Source of the DNA: Eucalyptus grandis
Taxonomy: Eukaryota > Streptophyta > Magnoliopsida > Myrtales > Myrtaceae
Reading direction: 5' to 3'
DNA: 64,000 bases
Assembly (NCBI RefSeq): GCF_016545825.1
Contig: NC_052615.1
Coordinates: 37,721,516-37,785,515, forward strand
Part shown: piece after piece, positions 48,408-59,500 of the stretch
How the letters are laid out: every line of letters begins with the position of its first letter
Numbering within the stretch: position 1 is the first letter of the stretch
The notes under the pieces: model-generated
What the model was told of the DNA's origin: nothing
Database searches by the model: none
Seen by the model: only the letters and a program-made list of their open reading frames with translations
Position numbers and translations under genes: made by a program

Positions 48408-49640
48408 ATGGCTAGTATGTTAGCACCGGGGCGATGGAAGGGCAAAGCAATACCCAGACCACCCTACTTTGATGGAAAGGATTACAACATCTGGAAGAAC
48501 AAAATGAAAGCTTTCCTACGATCAAAGGATCCTCTGGAATGGGACGTTGTAGAAAAATGAATTACTCCTACCACTTTGCATCGCCCTCTACGAAAGAGGA
48601 AAAGAAACTGAAGAATCCAGCGGAATGTCTCAGGAAGAAATAACCAAGAGACAGACACTCGATGCAAAAGCAATTTACTCCTTATATTGTGCTTTATCAC
48701 CAACTGAATATAATAGAATATCTTCTTGTGGTACAGCAAAAGAAGTTTGGGACAGATTGCATATCACCTATGAAGGAACAGATCGAGTGAAGGAAACAAG
48801 AATCAACATTCTTCTTGGTCAATACGAAGCCTTGAGAATGAAACCAGGGAGAATCAATATCGACATGTTTAGTCGTTTTACAGATATTGTGAATGGTCTT
48901 GAAAATCAAGGTCAACCAACTTCTGATCCCATGAAGGTAAACAAGCTACTACGTGGACTCTCAAGGGATTGGAATCACATAAAGACTTCGATAAGAGAGA
49001 CGCAGAGAATTATGCCACTATCTGTCGATGAGCTGATTGGAACTCTTCAATCCTATGAAGTGGAAAGGATCAATGAAGATGAAGATCCAAAATGTAAGAA
49101 ATCCATTGCATTAAAATCAAATGATGATTCTGATGATACAGATTCTGAAGATGATATGGACGATGAGGAGCTTGCTCTCATGATAAGAAGATTTAGAAAA
49201 CTAAACAGAAAAGGAAGAAGGTTCAACTCAAAGAAACAAGGCTTTCAAAGACAGCAGACCAAGTCTGATGATGAGGAACCAAATAAAGATGTAGTCTGCT
49301 TTGAATGCAAGAAAAAGGGACACATCAGACCCAACTGTCCTCTTTTGAAGAAGAAGAAAGGAAAAGCTGAAAAATTTCGAAAAGCTCTCAAAGCTGAAAC
49401 CTGGAGTGATACTGAGTGTGAAGAAAGTGATAATGAATATGCCAATCTATGTCGATGGCACACCGGACTCGGACTGGATCGGACTCGGGATCGACTCGGG
49501 ATGCTGAATTTAAGGCAAGTAATTTTAAAATTCCTGTCAAAGTTTCTAAATATATTGATGAACTATGCTTTAGTCTTAAGATTTCTCTCAAAAGAATTTC
49601 CAAACTGAAAAAAAAAACTCAGCTCTAAAACAAAAAAGAA
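48408..49640 (+). pseudogene. gag of copia copy 3, frameshifted
   Basis: The ATG is at 48408. The capsid N-terminus is interrupted by a base change near 48434 and a TGA near 48558. A long frame from 48625 carries SPTEYNRISSCGTAKEVWDR, FSRFTDIVNGLENQGQPTSD and DWNHIKTSIRETQRIMPLSV. The CCHC knuckle CFECKKKGHIRPNC is at about 49300-49341. The Ser/Asp-rich linker that follows in copies 1 and 2 is scrambled here (near 49455-49510). Confidence 0.88.
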
Positions 49641-49836
49641 AATGTTTTAGAAGAAAGAGTTAAAAGTCTAGACATGTCTGTTTCCAATCTTTTAAAAGAA
49701 AATGCTTTTTTAAAAACAGACTTATCTAATATATCAAAGAAATTTTCTATGGGGTCTGAAAAACTTGAGAAAATTCTTTCAGCGCAAAGACCTTACTTCA
49801 ATAAGTCTGGTCTAGGTATGACAAGAAACAATTCCC

Positions 49837-52800
49837 TTGATTGATTTTCCTAAAGTAAAAGAAAGAATCAAGAAAAGGTTTTCGAGTGAAGTTTACAAAA
49901 ATCACTTCAAAAGAGTTTTTGTTAAACCCGTAGGAAGAAATGCTCTCAAATGTTCAAAGTGTAATAGTCCGGATCACTTTGAAAAGAGTGTCCTATGGTA
50001 TGGAAACCTGTTAAGAAAGTATGGGCTAATACTTGTTTATATTACTAACACCAAAGGACCCAAGAAAGTTTGGGTACCAAAGAAAGCTTGAGACTTTATT
50101 TTAAATGCAGGTCTCTGTCAAGAAACAGGTAAAGTGGTATCTTGACAGCGGATACTCAAGACACATGACGGGAGACTCAAATTGTTTTATAAAGCTTGCT
50201 CAAGTAAATGGTGGAAAAGTTTCATTTGGAGGAAATAGCAAAGGAAGTATTGTGGGATTTGGAACCGTGAAAATTGGTACTCTCACAATAAGTAATGTCT
50301 CCCTAGTGGAAGGACTCAATTACAATCTTCTCGGCATTAGTCAATTGTGTGATACTGGTTTCAAGATCTTCTTTCAAGAAGGAACATGTTCTGGAATCAA
50401 TAAAGACACTACTCAGTCTTTCATGGGTTGAAGACATGGAAATATCTATCTTCTGGATGTGAAACCAAATGAATCGCAGTGTCTTATCTCAATTCAAGAC
50501 GAAGCATGCTTATGGCACAAAAAGCTTGGTCATGTCAACATGAAGCAATTACCCAAAATCTCATCAAAGCAGCTTGTTCGAGGTCTACCAAAATTACCAT
50601 ACCAAAAGACTGATTCATGCACTCCATGCATTCTGCAGGAAAGCGGTAAGAAATTCTTTTAAGCCAATAAATTATGTCTCTACTAATTATGTTCTACAGT
50701 TGCTGCATATGGATCTCTTCGGACCAACCAGAACTCAGAGTATTGGGGGTAAGAAGTATTGCCTAGTAATTGTTGATGATTACTCGTTTTTACTTGGGTA
50801 TATTTCCTTTCAAGTAAGTCCGAAACCTTTTCGTATTTTGAAAAATTTGCTAAAAAGGTTCAAAATGAAAAAGGTTGTGTTATCTCTAGTATAAAAACAG
50901 ATCATGGAGGTGAATTTGAAAATCAAGATTTTACAAAATTCCGTGATGAATCTGGCTGTAAGCATATGTTTTCCTCTCCGTATACTCCTCAGCAAAATGG
51001 AGTTGTGGAAAGAAAGAACAGAACTCTTCAAGAAATGGCTAGAACTCTTTTAATTGAAAGTAAAATTTCTTCTCGATTTTGGGCAGAAGCTGTTTCAACA
51101 GCTTGCTATATCATCAATAGTCTTCTTAAGATCTATTCTTCAGAAAACCCCTTATGAGTTATTCAAAGAAAAGAAGCCTATTGTTTCATACTTTCATGTA
51201 TTTGGTTGTAAATGTTTTATATTGAAAAATGCAAAAGATCGAGTTGGTAAGTTTGAAGAAAGATCAGATGAAGGTATCTTTCTTGGATATTCTACTTCAA
51301 GCAAAGCTTACAGAGTCTATAACAAGAAGAGCCAGTCTGTAGAGGAGTCAATGAATGTCAAATTTCAAGACTCAACGCAAGATGAGTCAAGTCAGACTCA
51401 TCAAGAAGAGTCTGAACCTGCTCCGCCCTCCAAAGTCTACAACTCAAGAAGCATCTCGGACTACTGAAAACCAGCATCGGGTTGTTAGTGAAGATCCAAA
51501 TAAAGAAAGAGATCATCTACCGACAAATCAACAAGTAACTGGAAGCATAAGTCCAGTCATCCCAAAGATCTTATAATTGGCGAAATTAATGAAGGAATTC
51601 GCACAAGATCCAAAAGGCGAGAAGAGTCTAGTGCTGTGGCACTCGTTTCTGAAATTGAACCAAAAAGCATAGAAGAAGCTTTATCTGAGCTCAGACAGTT
51701 CAGCATAAATGATGTTTGGGAATTGACATCCCAACCAAAAGGTAAAACTGTTATTGGAGCTAAATGGGTATTCGAAACAAAATGAACGAAAAGGAAAAGT
51801 CGTACGAAATAAAGCAAGACTCGTGGCCAAGGGATATACGCAAGAAGAGGGAATAGACTATGATGAGAATTACGCTCCAGTGGCAAGGTTAGAAGCTATT
51901 TGACTTTTACTTGCGTTTGCCTGTTATAAGAATTTCAGGTTATTCCAAATGGACGTCAAAAGCGCCTTCCTAAATGGATTTATCCATGAGGAAGTATATG
52001 TGGAACAACCACCAGGGTTTGAAGACCCAAAGAAGCCAAACTCAGTCTTCAGACTGAAAAAGGCTTTGTATGGTTTAAAGCAAGCACCTCGGGCTTGGTA
52101 CGGCAATTAAGTAAGTTCCTAATACAAAATGGTTTTGTCAAAGGTAAAGTGGATACGACTTTATTTATCAAGAAGGAAAACAAAAGTTTCTTACTTGTTC
52201 AAATATATGTGGATGATATTATTTTTGGATCCTCTAATGAAAGTCTATGCAAGAAATTTTCAAGGTCTATGCAGGATGAGTTTGAAATGAGTATGATGGG
52301 AGAATTAACATTCTTTCTTGGTCTTCAAATAAAACAATTGAAGGAAGGAACTTTTATTTATCAAGAAAAATATGTTAATGATCTTGTCAAAAGGTTTGAC
52401 TGGAGAATTGCAAAAAGACCGACATACCGATGTCAAGTTCTTTAAAGATAGATAAAGATGAAGAAGGGAAGAAAATTGATCAAAAGCATGCAGGAGCATT
52501 ATTGGATCACTTCTTTATCTTACTTACCGCCTCTAGACCTGATATTTTGTTGAGTGTTTGCATTTGTGCTAGGTTTCAATCGGATCCTAGAGAATCCCAT
52601 CTCAGTGCTGCCAAACGCATCATAAAATACGTTGCTTCATCATCAAACATCGGTCTTTGGTATCCTAAGAAGGGAGACTTTAAACTTCTGGGATATTCAG
52701 ACGCAGATCTAGCCGGTTGCAGAGTTGATAGAAAGAGCACTTCAGGAACTTGCCAGTTGCTTGGAAGCAGAACAATGTCTTGGTTTTCAAGGAAACAAAG

Positions 52801-53119
52801 TACTGTGTCTCTTTCAACAACGAAGCGAGTATATAGCTCTTGGAAGCTGCTGTTCGCAAATTTTATGGATAAAACAACAGCTAAGAGATTTTGAAATCGA
52901 AGACTCATGCACGAGATTAATTGCGACAACACCAGCGCTATCAACCTCACCAAAAATCCAATTCTCCACTCAAGAGCGAAGCATATAGAGATTCGACATC
53001 ACTTTATTAGAGATCATGTTCAAAATGGAGACGTTTCAATTCAATTTGTTGACTCAAAGAATCAACTGGCGGATATACTCACAAAGCCTTTGGAGAAAAA
53101 TCAATTTGAGTCTATATAG
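49837..53119 (+). pseudogene. pol of copia copy 3 (protease, integrase, RT, RNase H), frameshifted
   Basis: A knuckle-like CSKCNSPDHFEK is near 49950. Protease: WYLDSGYSRHMTGD near 50138, where the usual Cys after DSG is Tyr. GAG-pre-integrase: LWHKKLGHVNMKQLPK near 50510. Integrase: LLHMDLFGPTRTQSIGGKKY near 50700, then PQQNGVVERKNRTLQEMART near 50985. [14 protein letters not shown] near 51940 and YVDD at 52206-52217. RNase [20 protein letters not shown] near 52690 and [20 protein letters not shown] near 52925, ending at TAG 53117-53119. More than six frame breaks are present. Confidence 0.92.
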
Positions 53120-53599
53120 TCCAGACTCAACATTTTGAGGTATGAGGATATCAAAGTCTAAAGACTTTTAGACTCAGGCTTACAAGACTTTATCTACTGT
53201 CTTGGCTCGACCTTCAGACTGTAAGTTTTTCTCTCTCCAATCTTACCTTGAAAAGGTACGATCATCAGACTATGTTTAAATTGTTGCTATATTTAATTAA
53301 CATAAATATTGCATCGATTCATTTTCAAAAGGGAAGTTATTTTTGAAATAACTATTTTTGCGGATAAAGACAGTTATTTTGAAAAGGCATATTTTTATTT
53401 CCTTTGTGACGGTTTGTTTACTCTTCTTTTTAACCAAACGAGCACTGTCGATTTCTCTTCACTTTTCTACTCTCTTTCCTCTCAAAAACCCTAGAAAGCA
53501 TCGATCCTCCATTCCCGTTTGTCTTCTTCGCTAAATCTTCAAAAAGTTGTCATCTTTTCTGGGAAAGTCAAGCAAGGAAACTTCCAAACACCGTTAAAG

Positions 53600-55659
53600 A
53601 TGTCTTCTTCACGAAAGTCGTCAAAATCGCAAGCGGGGGACCACAGAGAATGAGTGAGGGGCCTACGCACTTCGATCTTACTGAAGATGAAGTTACTCCC
53701 GGATCGCAACCGAGCCCACAACATTCTCAGCAGCGTCATTCTCCACCATCTAGTCCTCAAGGCGTTGTTGATCGCATCGGGAAGAAATCATCGAGGATGC
53801 GGACCGTAAGAGTTCAAAAGCCCGCTTTTATTTACAAGCTATATCGTGCCTTAAAAGGAATTCGTACTCCTTTGAACTATGTTGATGAGTTTCTTAGAGA
53901 CAAAGGATATAGGAACGAATATATCTTTCTGCGAAAAATGAAAAGTTTGGGAATCGCTCGTAAAGGGGTGGCTGAGGAAACCCTTGCGAATATCCCAAGT
54001 GATCCTCGTGACTGGGGGCCGAATCCTGTAGATGGGAATGATGATGACAATCTATTCAGTCTATTTCAACCGAAAATGGGTATTGTGGCTGAAATTCAAG
54101 GAAAAATGGGAGATTTGTTCGGATCAAAGGAACAAAAGGATCTCGTACTCGAAATTGCTTAAGCGTGGGGTAATAAACCCTAGAAGTGTGGACTTTGATT
54201 TTCTGGATCTTTGTGAAAGTGAACTTGAGGGAAAAGTTCAGTTATCTTCAACTTGAAAAGTTTTGCTCTGACTCAACTGAGGCTTATACTGAATTGACTG
54301 CATATTTCTATTCAAATCTTAGCTTTTGGATGCGAATAGATTCTCCTTCATGTTAAAGAACAAGACTATGTTGTGGATATGAATATGCTGGCAGATGTGT
54401 TAGAAGTTGAGAGAGGCAAACATCAACCAATCAAAGTTTCCATTGCTGGGGTTACACTTGAACTGGTGAAGGACAGGAGAACAGATGAGAAGATCACCTA
54501 CTCACGGATGAATGCATTCAACATCTTGCTTCACAAAATTGTGATCAATTGCCTTCGGCCGAAGTCAACTTCCAAAACTGATGTGTCAAGTTCTGAGGCA
54601 AAGTTGATGTATGCCATCCTCTGTGGAAAGAAGTTTTCTCTCCCTCATACTGTTATGTTTCACATGTATAGAGCAGTGATGAAGGACAGAGGTCAACTCC
54701 CTTACCCAAGCCTTGTTACGAAGTTATTCGGACATCGAATATTCAGCCTCCGCAAATCTTTTTGTGTTCGATCATGCGATCATATGGTGGTAGGACTGAA
54801 AATGGTAACCAAAATGCGTCTGAAGGAACCGAGCAAGGAATTGGAGAAATTCAAGGAGAAGACTCCTACCAAATCTCATCAATTCTCTTGTTTGCTAAGA
54901 GAAAAGGGAAGGAGCCCATGGCTGCTTCATCAAAGAAAAGAAGAGCTCTCCTCGTTGAGGATGAAGATGATGATGAAGACATCACAATCTCTGCAATGGC
55001 TTTGAGGAATTTAGGTCGTCCTGTTCCACAGAAAGAATCGGAACAAAAGACGAAAGAAGCAGAGGAGAAGGAAGAAGGAGAAAGAGAAGCAGAGCAAGAA
55101 GCAGAGAAAGAAAGATCTGAAGAAGAAAGAAGAGAAGAAGGAGAACCTAAGGAAATCTCTTCTCCACCTGTAGGCATGGAAACAGGGGGAGATCAGGAGA
55201 AAGGAGTGACGTCTTCACATCCAGATGCAAGTGAAGGAGTCAGTCGCTCGCCTGCAGACCCAGAAGATGTTTATGCATCTCAATTTCCAGAGGAAGGTCA
55301 TGAAGCTTCATCGCCAAACCTGCGAGATTATGCTGATCCACCATCGTCGCTATACTCCGATCGAGCCGAAGCAAGTACTCGGGCCGATAATGGAGCAGAT
55401 TTTCGCGAGAATCATGGATATTCTCTTGGAGATGAAAGGTCAGATTTATGCATTGGGATGCGAAGTTCAAAGCTTGAAGAATGAAGGTCAAGCTTCTTCC
55501 TGTTCATTAAATGAAAAGATGCAAGCCCTCTCTATTCAGAATCAGGCCAATGCCAAGAGTGAGGAAGTTGTACAGCTGAAGGAAGACTTTAAAAGGCTGG
55601 AAGGCATTGTTCAGTCTATGGAAGATTTCCAGCTTGTTCGCGTTCCCAAGCAATCTTGA
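53600..55659 (+). pseudogene. Third ORF of copia copy 3, most complete version, frameshifted
   Basis: The start matches the MSSSRKSS of copy 1. N-terminal segment (53650-54162): THFDLTEDEV, PAFIYKLYRALKGIRTPLNY, DEFLRDKGYRNEYIFLRKMK. Middle segment (54373 on): MLADVLEVERGKHQPIKVSI, NILLHKIVINCLRPKSTSK, LPHTVMFHMYRAVMKDRGQL. C-terminal segment: nuclear-signal-like KKRRALLVEDEDDDED near 54937, a long Glu/Lys/Arg run (55030-55150) predicted to be coiled coil, then SRSPADPEDVYASQFPEEG and a heptad-like end VVQLKEDFKRLEGIVQSMED, stopping at 55659. Shifts near 54160, 54880 and 55430. No signal peptide or membrane span is visible. The function is unknown to me. Confidence 0.75.
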
Positions 55660-55688
55660 TTTCATCTCATCCTTTTTAAATGATGACA

Positions 55689-55703
55689 AAAAGGGGGAGA
55701 GAT
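55689..55703 (+). promoter_or_regulatory. Upstream extra polypurine tract, copy 3
   Basis: AAAAAGGGGGAGAGA lies 30 bases after the third-ORF stop and about 330 bases before the LTR-proximal tract, as in copy 2. Confidence 0.75.
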
Positions 55704-56022
55704 GCATGATTTGAAAACTTTCAATCTTTTTTAACTGTTTGTTGGATTGTGTTTAACTGTCTGTTTGTTTTTGACAGACTTTGACTTCGTTTTGTGTCTG
55801 GATAAGAACTGCCTAGACTTGGACTTGACTTTACTGCTTTTATTAATCAATATTGATATCTTATGAATGGCTTAATCATATACTTGGACTAACCTATTTT
55901 TTGTGGTTGCAGATTCTAGTGTTATTCTATTAGCCATTTATTTCTATAAGATATGCATATGTGGTTGAGAAATGTTTTGCGGGTCAAAGTTATCCAAATC
56001 TGCGGAAGGTTTTGTCACCATC

Positions 56023-56035
56023 AAAAAGGGGAGAT
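56023..56035 (+). promoter_or_regulatory. Polypurine tract adjoining the 3' LTR, copy 3
   Basis: AAAAAGGGGAGAT immediately precedes the 3' LTR. Confidence 0.85.
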
Positions 56036-56924
56036 TGTTGGAGAAATCCTCGTGAAGAGTTTTGAAGTTGACAAAACGTTTCCGTCGCCTAGTCTCGAAG
56101 GTCTGCGGACTCTGTTAGTTAAAGTCGAAGACTTCCGGACAGCCGACTCAAGACTCAAAGTCTATCCTCATTGACAGTCACGATCCGTTGAAGAAAGGTT
56201 ATCCCAAACCGAATGTTTTGTTCGATTTAACCTTATCATCTGGAGAAGATCTCATGGCTGGAGAAGACGTATCGAATCCTTTGATTGATCAAATTTGATT
56301 CAATGACTGAAGATTCAATGATTGTCTAAATATTATTGGAAGGTTCTACTTATGGAAACCGAGATCCCGATTGTATGGGCGAACGGGATTGATGGGCTAT
56401 CAACACGTTCCTTTAATAGCTCGAATGATCTTCCTAATTGATTCCGTCCAACGGGTAGATTGGAGGAATTCCTTTGGTAAGTGCCAACGGGTATGATGGC
56501 ATAAAGGAGTATATAAGGAAGACGTCCTTAGTTGTTCGAGGAAGTGCGCGATAGAAAAATTCCAAAGTCTGAAACTCCTATTTGTTTAGATAAATCCTTT
56601 GAGCGAATACTTGTATACAAAAGAGAGTCTATATTTGTGAGAGACCTTGAGGAGGTGTGGCAGTACATCTACACTTTGTGGAATCAAGGCAAAGCTGTGT
56701 CTTTGTAACTACTCTTTTGATCATAGTGAAATCCAGCCGGTGGGCTATCGGTGCGGAAGAGTGGACGTAGGCTTGGAAAAGCTAAACCACTATAAATCCT
56801 GTGTTTCAATTTCTCTCTTCCTACCTTGATCGTATTTCAATTTGTTAAGAATTGCTTCCGTATATCGACAAATTGTTTGTGCGCCTATTCACCCCCCCTC
56901 TATGTGTTTATACTAGCAATATCA
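56036..56924 (+). repeat. 3' LTR of copia copy 3
   Basis: 889 bp, TGTTGGAGAAATCC to CTAGCAATATCA, with TATATAAGG at 56510-56518. It differs from the 5' LTR at roughly 25 places, about ten of them at CAG/CTG words that read CG, CGG or CCG here. Confidence 0.94.
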
Positions 56925-57646
56925 GAATGTTGAAGATGACAGAATTAATTGAATTACTGACCAAGCGATGAGAGTATCATTGGACGATAGATGCTGATAC
57001 TGACAAGGATATCAATACTTCATGCGATGGAACTTGTGAACGCCTCTCTAATCATGAGAGGGGGCTCGTGATGATGATTAACACTTATTGCTACCTTTAG
57101 AAGGTTGGTTTACATAAACCAGTTGATTGTTAGATATAGTCCAAGAAATTTCTTTAGTCAATTTGAGATCATGTTCTTGGAAAATAAAGAAGGCATATCG
57201 GCAATACCTTATCCTTATATGGCTCAGGAACTCGATAATTATGACTGTGTAGCTGTTCTCCTTGCCATGTAGATCTCCCTGTGAAGAGGATTTTCATAAT
57301 GAGAAAGTAAGTGAACAAGAAACAAGAGACTTGACAGTAAAAAAGCACGCATATATTTAAAAGTTTAAGTCCGCTCGCTTGCCAAATCAATTTAAATAAA
57401 ACAAATAAGTTAATGTCAGAGACATTTACATTATTTACGATATTCGAAACATTTTTTTAATTGATTGTGATTAATATTGTAATATTCCATTAGTGTAGAT
57501 AGTAATCATATAAAAACTAGAAATGGACTTATGTACTATTTATTATCACACATCGTAATACACAAAAATTTCCAAATTCTATTTTCTGCAGTATTCAAAG
57601 TTTTATCGTATGAGAAGCGCAATCAAGTCTCCCTTACAACACTAGC

Positions 57647-57839
57647 TAGGGGTGAGCAGCGGTTTAGGGTCGATCCTAGACCGGCCCAACCCTGCCGGTC
57701 TTGGTCCGGTTCCCAAGGGGACTGGGTCAGTCCTTGGTCCTGAAATTCCAGGACCAACACTGTGCGGGTTGGTCCTTGGTCCTAAGAGTTTTGGGTCGGT
57801 CCAACCCTGGACCAACCCTGTATATTATATTATATTACA

Positions 57840-57871
<32 letters not shown>

Positions 57872-58917
57872 AATTATTTTATATATTCAAACCTAAGTAA
57901 AATTTATGTTATATTATATTATATATAATTCTTTTATATATTCAAACCTAAGTAAAATGATGTTAAAGTTGTTGACTCCTCATGCTCACAATCATGGACG
58001 AGACGGCATCCAATTCCAAAAGGCGTGAAGTTTACGCCGTAAAGGTCTTCACGGCCTCCTCCTCCACAGTCTAGACTCCAGTACATTCTTCACCGTGAGG
58101 ACCAAGGACTCCTCATAGTCATGGACTCGCGACATCCAAAATGGCGCGAAGTTTATGCCATAAATCTCCTCACGGCTTTCTTCCCTAAAGTACGTTATCT
58201 TCCATTTTGTCTTCTTTGTTCTTCAATTTGCCAAAATCAAAAGTAGCAACATCCCGCTCGCCTCTGGTTTCCCGCGCCGCTCACCTTTGACCGTGCATGC
58301 TGCTCATGCCACTCGCCACTCACCACTCGCCCTTTGCTGTCGTCACTGGCCTCACTAAACGCTCGCCACTCACCACTCGCCGCTAGTCTCACTCAACGCT
58401 CGCCGCTTGCCGCTAGCCTCACTAAACACTTGCCGTTTGCCAGTTGACGCTCACCCCACTCAACACTTGACGCTTGCGCTCGCCACTCGCGCCGGTCGCC
58501 TCACTTATCGCCGAGTAAATCAAAAGGAAAAAAGAAGAAGCCCTAATTAGAAACCCTAATGCTCAACTTGCCCTTGCTTTCCAAACACAACTTGACTAGT
58601 GATATCTACTTTGTGCTTCATTTGAGATATTGTATTGGTATTTATAGTTTAGTTGCACAATGCCGCATTGTCGATGGATGTGTAATTTGAATTTGTAGGT
58701 TTACTTTTTTAGGGAGTATAAAAAACAAGACAAAATAAATTATCGATCGGTCCCGGGTTGACCCTGGAACCGGACCGAACCCATTGGGTCGGTCCGGTCC
58801 TTGGTCCCAGGCTCAGTAGGATCGGTCTTCGGTCCTAAAAATTGAGGACCAACACTGTACGGGTTGGTCCTAGGGTTAGGGGGTGACCCGGACCAACCCG
58901 GACCATGCTCACCCCTA
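57647..58917. mobile_element. hAT-family non-autonomous DNA transposon (hAT-2)
   Basis: It starts TAGGGGTGAGCAGCGG and ends inverted CATGCTCACCCCTA, flanked by a perfect 8-bp duplication ACACTAGC (57639-57646 and 58918-58925). Subterminal regions are dense in GGTCCGG, TTGGTCC and GGACCAACCC on both sides (57660-57820 and 58740-58910, inverted). No transposase. The centre has a near-duplicated stretch (GCGTGAAGTTTACGCC / GCGCGAAGTTTATGCC) and CGCTCGCCACT-type low-complexity sequence (58300-58500). Confidence 0.93.
57823..57950. repeat. TATAT(T)-rich microsatellite inside hAT-2
   Basis: Runs of TATATTATATTATATTA, plus a duplicated word ATATATTCAAACCTAAGTAAA at about 57880 and 57936. Confidence 0.8.
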
Positions 58918-59304
58918 ACACTAGCTGCATAGGCCACATTACTCCATCATGACTGTCATGACATCAGCCGTATAGATTGCGTCACTCCAGGTGGCTATCA
59001 TGACACCAGCCACATTGGCCGCATTGCTTTCATTTCTCCACCAAGCCTGCAACTTCAGTTGCTATTCGAGACTCCTTCACTACTTATTTTGAAAACTACC
59101 GCTGTAATCAGACTCGTCGCCCTGAAAAAGAATTAGATCCTAAAGTTACACCATAAACGGAGGCCAGATGCCGACACGCGCCGGTGTCTCGGACTTACTG
59201 AAGCCTCGCCTGTAAGTCATTTTTGGATACTTTCAACTGGTTATATGATACAATACTACAATCAGGGTCTTCATCTTCCAATTAGTTAGAACTCCGGCCA
59301 TACT

Positions 59305-59500
59305 TTGTTGACGTCACCCTTGGCACCGCAACGTCATCTACAATGTCATCCTTGCGTCATCTACCAGTCATCCACCACGTCATCTACAATGTCATCCTTG
59401 CATGATCTACCAGTGATCCGTCACGTCAACCACCACATCATCTGCCACATTGACCACATCATGCGCCACGTCATCCGTTACGCACCACTAGCTGTGGATC
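59305..59500. repeat. Degenerate minisatellite of GTCATC words
   Basis: ACGTCATCTACAATGTCATC occurs at about 59330 and 59378, with the following CTTGCxTxATCTACCAGT also repeated. Further variants (CACGTCAACC, CACATCATCTGCC) continue to 59480. The open frame across it is a by-product of the repeat. Confidence 0.65.

Larger units (their letters stand above)
47461..56924 (+). mobile_element. Sirevirus-type Ty1/copia retrotransposon, copy 3 (full-length, defective)
   Basis: A perfect 5-bp target duplication GAATG (47456-47460 and 56925-56929) bounds two LTRs with gag, pol, the most complete third ORF of the window, and two polypurine tracts. The element is 9464 bp. It is defective: the 5' LTR has lost its TATA box, the PBS has lost a base, and gag, pol and the third ORF have many frameshifts. 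It is inserted in the same intron of FMO C that copy 2 hit in FMO B, but at a different point, opposite to the gene. Confidence 0.96.
45174..57278 (-). pseudogene. Flavin-containing monooxygenase (FMO GS-OX-like) copy C, C-terminal exons
   Basis: Six exons with GT-AG borders, in gene order. 57278-57208: GEQLHSHNYRVPEPYKDK. 47149-47000: IVLIIGRGVSASEIAQDI, the NADPH-binding GxGxSA motif, then AREVHQASRE. 46836-46754: DGRLVFQDESSMYAYVIIHC. 46595-46460: YRYHFPFLKTEGLVNV, then PPSLAPWLSFIG. 46014-45861: ELQSRWVAKVLSGELVLPSD, then GWPKRFTHRL. 45356-45174: FEYEKWLVDQLGLPSMEQ to a TGA. Family members use FAD, NADPH and oxygen for S- or N-oxygenation. About 258 residues, the C-terminal half, are open. 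The 46595-46460 exon ends in phase 0 whereas the next needs phase 2 (copy A keeps phase 2), so a lesion or other donor exists there. Copia copy 3 makes the first intron shown about 10 kb. The FAD-binding exons are not in the window. Confidence 0.82.

Noticed and set aside
53600..55659. Third ORF as a retroviral-type envelope
   Set aside because: No signal peptide, membrane span or cysteine-rich ectodomain is visible; the composition is acidic coiled coil.
45174..57278. FMO copy C as a functional gene
   Set aside because: No FAD-binding exon in the window, one out-of-phase junction, and a 9.5-kb intron insertion. Called a pseudogene, with the intact exons noted.
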